From Vibrio sp. MEBiC08052 (GTDB lineage: Bacteria > Pseudomonadota > Gammaproteobacteria > Enterobacterales > Vibrionaceae), in contig NZ_KQ947477.1 in assembly GCF_001506075.1 (NCBI RefSeq), forward strand, positions 1 to 44,576: a stretch of 44,576 nucleotides of DNA, given 5' to 3'. This document shows, piece by piece, positions 40,886-44,576 of this stretch. Below the pieces are notes generated by a model. The model was not told the origin of the DNA, made no database searches, and saw only the letters and a program-made list of their open reading frames with translations. Every line of letters begins with the position of its first letter. Within the stretch, counting starts at the first letter, position 1. Position numbers and translations under genes: made by a program.

Positions 40886-41911
40886 ATGCAAATGCAATAT
40901 CCAATATCTCCGCCACAATTTCAGCAACACTTGATCGACTGGCAACGATCTCATGGGCGTCATGATCTGCCGTGGCAACGCAATCCGACACCGTACCGAG
41001 TTCTGGTTTCTGAAGTGATGTTACAACAGACTCAGGTGGTGACCGTAATTCCTTATTTTGAACGTTGGATGGCGAGTTTTCCGACCGTTGAAAGCTTGGC
41101 TCAGGCCACTGAAGATGACGTCATGCAGCACTGGCAAGGGTTGGGTTACTATTCCCGGGCGAGAAATCTGCGTAAAGCGGCGCAATACATCATGGCACAT
41201 CATCAGGGGCAATTTCCGGATTCACTCGCAGCGCTGCTGGATATTCCCGGTGTCGGTCGTTATACCGCCGGTGCAATTCGCTCATTTGCCTATAACCACT
41301 ATGGGCCGATAGTTGATGGTAATGTCAGACGACTGTTTTGTCGTTTTTTCGCTCTTGACGGTGTTCCGGGAACATCCGCGGTGGATAAGCAGCTCTGGCA
41401 ACTGGCCGAAACATTCACACCGGAAACCGATAACCGTGCTTTTGCACAAGGTTTGCTCGATATCGGTGCCACGGTCTGCAAACCCAAGAATCCCGACTGC
41501 GAACACTGTTGCTTTCAGAACACTTGTCTGGCTTTAAAACATAGCCGAGTGCATGAGTTACCGACACCCAAACCGAAAAAAACCGTCCCGACGAAAACCG
41601 GGCAATTTCTGTGGGTGGAATCAGACAATAAGATTTTACTGGAAAAACGGGCAAGCGATGGGATTTGGGGCGCACTCTGGTGTCTGCCACAAATTCATCT
41701 GCAACCCGAACAGTTAGGTGAACATAAACAACTGAAAGGCACGTTCAAACACACATTTACTCACTATAAACTGGATGCCAATGTTTGGATGATCGACCGT
41801 TTGGGTGTCACGGAACCCCAACAGCAGTGGGTCGAAAAAAGTGAAGTGTTCAAGCTTGGATTGCCGACACCGATAAAAAAATTCCTGACCCGTCACCTTG
41901 AGGGCTGCTGA
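40886..41911 (+). CDS. mutY: adenine DNA glycosylase MutY
   Basis: Removes adenine mispaired with 8-oxoguanine. In about 341 residues it has the catalytic Glu in SEVMLQQTQV, the helix-hairpin-helix LLDIPGVGRYTAGAI, the catalytic Asp in IVDGNVRRL and the iron-sulfur cluster loop CKPKNPDCEHCCFQNTC. The C-terminal part is the NUDIX-like 8-oxoG recognition domain. The start is uncertain: ATG at 40886 or 40892 fits family alignment, while a TTG at 40850 would add an unsupported extension. It is followed by yggX and mltC. Confidence 0.93.
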   Translation: MQMQYPISPPQFQQHLIDWQRSHGRHDLPWQRNPTPYRVLVSEVMLQQTQVVTVIPYFERWMASFPTVESLAQATEDDVMQHWQGLGYYSRARNLRKAAQYIMAHHQGQFPDSLAALLDIPGVGRYTAGAIRSFAYNHYGPIVDGNVRRLFCRFFALDGVPGTSAVDKQLWQLAETFTPETDNRAFAQGLLDIGATVCKPKNPDCEHCCFQNTCLALKHSRVHELPTPKPKKTVPTKTGQFLWVESDNKILLEKRASDGIWGALWCLPQIHLQPEQLGEHKQLKGTFKHTFTHYKLDANVWMIDRLGVTEPQQQWVEKSEVFKLGLPTPIKKFLTRHLEGC

Positions 41912-41980
41912 AGTGGCAGGAAATCGGACTCTCTGGTATAACAGCAGTAGTTTTTAACTCCGAATAATGAGGACATCCTT

Positions 41981-42256
41981 ATGGGTCGCACTGTTTTTTG
42001 TGCACGTTTGAAGAAAGAAGCCGAAGGGCTGGATTTTCAACTTTATCCCGGCGAATTAGGGAAAAAAATTTTTGACAACATCTCTAAACAAGCCTGGGCA
42101 GAGTGGCAGCATAAACAGACCATGCTCATTAATGAAAAAAAACTGAATATGATGGATCCGCAGCATCGTCAACTTCTCGAAACGGAAATGGTTAATTTCC
42201 TGTTTGAAGGGAAAGAGGTCCACATCGAAGGCTATACACCACCCAGTGAGTCATAA
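41981..42256 (+). CDS. yggX: Fe(2+)-trafficking protein YggX
   Basis: Small protein linked to iron-sulfur cluster protection and oxidative-stress resistance. The 91 residues match E. coli YggX in length and show RTVFCARLKKEAEGLDFQ (about 3-20), FDNISKQAWAEWQHKQTMLI and MDPQHRQLLETEM. The reactive Cys is Cys7. A GAGGA site precedes the ATG. It sits between mutY and mltC, the usual order. Confidence 0.97.
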   Translation: MGRTVFCARLKKEAEGLDFQLYPGELGKKIFDNISKQAWAEWQHKQTMLINEKKLNMMDPQHRQLLETEMVNFLFEGKEVHIEGYTPPSES

Positions 42257-42321
42257 GTTGTTATTCACACAATCGTAATTCACAACGATTGTGTGAGTAT
42301 TTTCCTGCACAGGTGCCATTG

Positions 42322-43521
42322 ATGACCAATCTGATTCGACATATTTTTTCAACGTACTGCGCTTTACTCAAGAAGCAAACCGCTCGACGCAGCGCACTGT
42401 TTCTGTTCGTGATCCCACTATTAACCGGTGGCTGCAGCCGTGAGTTGATCGAAAAAATATACGATGTGAACTACGAACCGACCAATCGATTTGCCAAACA
42501 TTTAGCCCCCCTCCCCGGCCAGTTTATGAAAGATGCGGCCGCGTTAGATGCTCTTATCAGCAGCTTCACCGGAAAAATAGAACACCGCTGGGGAACCAAA
42601 GAAATTAAAATTGCCGGTAAAACAAATTACGTCAAATATATTGATGACTATCGCAGCCGTGCCGATGTCAATTTCAATCAAGGACAGATTACCGTCGAGA
42701 CAGTCGCAACAACCGAACCGTTGGAACATCTGAAAAAAGCGATCGTCACCACCCTTCTGACGCCGGATGATCCCAAACACGTCGATCTATTTTCATCCGA
42801 GAAAATCGTTCTCAAAGGCAAGCCGTTCCTCTATAAACAAGTCGTCGATCAAGATAACAAGGCCATTCAGTGGAGCTGGCGAGCCAATCGATTTGCCGAT
42901 TACCTGATCAAAAATAAGTTGCAAGTCAAACAGGTCGATTTCAAAAAATCTTATTATGTTGAAATCCCGATGGTGGAAGATCAAGTTGAAATTCGTGGCT
43001 ACAAGTATGCCGATATTATCCGCCGGGCGTCTCGAAAATACGGTATTCCGGAAGATTTGATTTACGCAATCATCAAGACCGAGAGCAGTTTCAATCCTTA
43101 CGCGGTGAGCTGGGCAAACGCTTATGGATTAATGCAAGTCGTGCCGAAAACCGCAGGAAAGGATGTCTTTCAACGCATAAAAAAGCGTTCAGGACAACCC
43201 TCTCCTGAATATCTGTTCAATCCGGAGAATAATATTGATACCGGAACCGCCTATTTCTATATCTTAAAAAATGACTATTTGAATTCGGTCGCCAATTCAC
43301 AGTCTCTCGAATACAGTATGATTTCTGCATATAACGGTGGTGCCGGTGGTGTTCTCCGTACGTTCAGCCGCAATAAAAAGACGGCATTGAGTAAAATCAA
43401 CCGTCTGCAACCCAATCAAGTTTATTGGGCGCTGACCAAAAAACATCCGAACACAGAGTCCCGCCGCTATCTGGAAAAAGTGACGCACTACAAACAGATG
43501 TTTAATTCGGGGAAACTATAA
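42322..43521 (+). CDS. mltC: membrane-bound lytic transglycosylase C
   Basis: Outer-membrane lipoprotein that cleaves peptidoglycan glycan strands with 1,6-anhydro-MurNAc formation. From the ATG at 42322 the product has 399 residues. It has an N-terminal extension before the lipobox-type LLTGGC, then a MltC N-terminal domain, then the SLT domain with the catalytic Glu in IIKTESSFNPYAVS, NAYGLMQVVPKTAG and the AYNGGAGGVLR motif. The longer ORF start at 42289 is a TTG with no support. It is the last gene before the tRNA cluster. Confidence 0.94.
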   Translation: MTNLIRHIFSTYCALLKKQTARRSALFLFVIPLLTGGCSRELIEKIYDVNYEPTNRFAKHLAPLPGQFMKDAAALDALISSFTGKIEHRWGTKEIKIAGKTNYVKYIDDYRSRADVNFNQGQITVETVATTEPLEHLKKAIVTTLLTPDDPKHVDLFSSEKIVLKGKPFLYKQVVDQDNKAIQWSWRANRFADYLIKNKLQVKQVDFKKSYYVEIPMVEDQVEIRGYKYADIIRRASRKYGIPEDLIYAIIKTESSFNPYAVSWANAYGLMQVVPKTAGKDVFQRIKKRSGQPSPEYLFNPENNIDTGTAYFYILKNDYLNSVANSQSLEYSMISAYNGGAGGVLRTFSRNKKTALSKINRLQPNQVYWALTKKHPNTESRRYLEKVTHYKQMFNSGKL

Positions 43522-43615
43522 GTCAATCTTACGTGTTCAAGCCGCTTGGATTGTGAACGACAAGGTTAAAAATCATGCAAACAGTCGCTTTTTTCATAGA
43601 AAAATGAAAAACTAG

Positions 43616-43644
43616 TTGACGATTGGCGTGTAAATCCGTTTAAT
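43616..43644 (+). promoter_or_regulatory. promoter of the first tRNA operon
   Basis: TTGACG (43616-43621) and TTTAAT (43639-43644) are 17 bases apart and 11 bases before the first tRNA. A GC-rich discriminator (AGCGCTCCG) follows, as in stringently controlled stable-RNA promoters. Confidence 0.75.
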
Positions 43645-43655
43645 AGCGCTCCGTT

Positions 43656-43731
43656 GCCCGGATAGCTCAGTCGGTAGAGCAGGGGATTGAAAATCCCCGT
43701 GTCGGTGGTTCGATTCCGCCTCCGGGCACCA
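43656..43731 (+). tRNA. tRNA-Phe (GAA)
   Basis: A 76-base cloverleaf with encoded CCA. The acceptor pairs GCCCGGA with TCCGGGC, the anticodon loop is TTGAAAA and the T arm contains GGTTCGATTCC. Nearly identical copies occur at 43882 and 44398. Confidence 0.98.
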
Positions 43732-43795
43732 TAATTTATTTAATCTGGTGCTCAATAAATCGGATTAAAGCAAAAGCATTGAGAATAAATATCGT

Positions 43796-43871
<76 letters not shown>

Positions 43872-43881
43872 TTTATTCCAT

Positions 43882-43957
43882 GCCTCGATAGCTCAGTCGG
43901 TAGAGCAGGGGATTGAAAATCCCCGTGTCGGTGGTTCGATTCCGCCTCGAGGCACCA
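43882..43957 (+). tRNA. tRNA-Phe (GAA), variant acceptor stem
   Basis: Identical to the first tRNA-Phe except in the acceptor stem, which is GCCTCGA/TCGAGGC instead of GCCCGGA/TCCGGGC; both changed pairs stay complementary. Encoded CCA. Confidence 0.97.
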
Positions 43958-43962
43958 TCTTT

Positions 43963-44038
43963 TCCCCCTTAGTTCAGTTGGTAGAACGGCGGACTGTTAA
44001 TCCGTATGTCGCAGGTTCGAGTCCCGCAGGGGGAGCCA
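43963..44038 (+). tRNA. tRNA-Asn (GTT)
   Basis: A 76-base cloverleaf, acceptor TCCCCCT/AGGGGGA, anticodon GTT in ACTGTTAATC, encoded GCCA end. It lies five bases after the variant tRNA-Phe. Confidence 0.97.
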
Positions 44039-44046
44039 TTATCGAG

Positions 44047-44074
44047 AAGCCACAGCAGATGCTGTGGCTTTTTT
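44047..44074 (+). terminator. terminator of the first tRNA operon
   Basis: A perfect 11-base stem (AAGCCACAGCA at 44047-44057, its complement at 44060-44070) with a two-base GA at the tip is followed by a run of T's. It begins nine bases after tRNA-Asn. Confidence 0.92.
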
Positions 44075-44358
44075 CGTTGTCTTCACCATGCGGTTTATCC
44101 GCATGATGCTTTACAGTTGCCCCCTGCCCTTCTCTGTCACTTTCACGTCACCGGAAAAACCAGCTATTCTCTTCCCAAGCGTCGTGAGCAAATCTAAGCA
44201 ACCGTTATCGCCCTGCGATTGTGGTTTTACGCTACAACGACAAGCTCGTTTGCTCCATTTTTATCCCATTATCTCCTGATAAAATAGGGCTTTAAGCCTG
44301 TATTTCTGGGGGACTTGGGCATAAAAGCAACAAACGATACTTTTTTTGCATTTTGTTG

Positions 44359-44387
44359 TTGACCTTGTCTGAGAAAAACTTTTTAAT
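44359..44387 (+). promoter_or_regulatory. promoter of the second tRNA operon
   Basis: TTGACC (44359-44364) and TTTAAT (44382-44387) with a 17-base spacer, 10 bases before tRNA-Phe. The -35, -10, spacing and the CCGTT bordering the tRNA match the first tRNA promoter, so the two arose by duplication. Confidence 0.75.
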
Positions 44388-44397
44388 ACACCCCGTT

Positions 44398-44473
44398 GCC
44401 CGGATAGCTCAGTCGGTAGAGCAGGGGATTGAAAATCCCCGTGTCGGTGGTTCGATTCCGCCTCCGGGCACCA
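44398..44473 (+). tRNA. tRNA-Phe (GAA)
   Basis: Identical in sequence to the tRNA-Phe at 43656-43731, with encoded CCA. Confidence 0.98.
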
Positions 44474-44497
44474 CGAATAATTTGAAAATGATTAAGC

Positions 44498-44573
<76 letters not shown>

Positions 44574-44576
44574 TCA

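Larger units (their letters stand above)
44039..44397. other. spacer between the two tRNA operons
   Basis: This is 359 bases with the terminator at 44047-44074 and the second tRNA promoter at 44359-44387. The middle part (44100-44340) shows nothing recognisable; the short open frames crossing it have no coding features. Confidence 0.6.

Overview
The window looks like chromosome 1 of a Vibrio species. The evidence is the housekeeping order metK, sprT, rsmE, gshB, yqgE, ruvX, pilT, yggS, proC, yggT, yggU, then rdgB, hemW, glsA, trmB, mutY, yggX, mltC and tRNAs, which is the arrangement I recall around metK-mltC in Vibrio cholerae. The proteins have the lengths and motifs expected of gammaproteobacteria. 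I cannot name the species.

Layout. (1) 1-8832 is core: a divergent gene start at the left edge, metK behind a MetJ-type operator, sprT, the rsmE-gshB-yqgE-ruvX run, a converging pilT-like ATPase, and yggS-proC-yggT-yggU. The endonuclease gene endA that I would expect between sprT and rsmE is absent. (2) 8833-37012 is about 28 kb of accessory DNA between yggU and rdgB. It starts with a six-gene minus-strand stressosome operon (rsbR-rsbS-rsbT-rsbX, then a hybrid histidine kinase and an HD-GYP response regulator). Next come a secreted M6 metalloprotease, a lipocalin, a WYL regulator with a small dimeric-barrel protein, a secreted beta-helix protein, a fused nucleotidyltransferase-HEPN protein and an IS256-family element. 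It ends with an orphan type VI secretion effector cassette. (3) 37013-43521 is core again. (4) 43656-44573 holds six tRNAs (Phe, Thr, Phe, Asn, then Phe, Thr) behind two similar promoters.

The effector cassette reads on the minus strand from about 36557 to 24635: VgrG spike, PAAR tip, DUF4123 adaptor, VRR-NUC nuclease effector, DUF3396 immunity protein, an unrecognised 125-residue protein, a second DUF4123 adaptor, a 1617-residue Rhs protein with a C-terminal WHH nuclease, and a small AT-rich probable immunity gene. It is one spike with two adaptor/effector/immunity sets. Two decayed copies of a short N-terminal segment of the Rhs gene lie 7-10 kb away on either side of the beta-helix gene, so this region has recombined before.

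The stressosome operon carries no sigma factor or RsbU/V/W. The kinase RsbT would release its signal into the adjoining phosphorelay, whose last protein is a predicted cyclic-di-GMP phosphodiesterase. RsbR keeps a haem-globin-like sensor domain and both phosphorylatable threonines. The RsbS-like scaffold has Arg at the position of the conserved phosphoserine, which is the most unusual single observation in the window.
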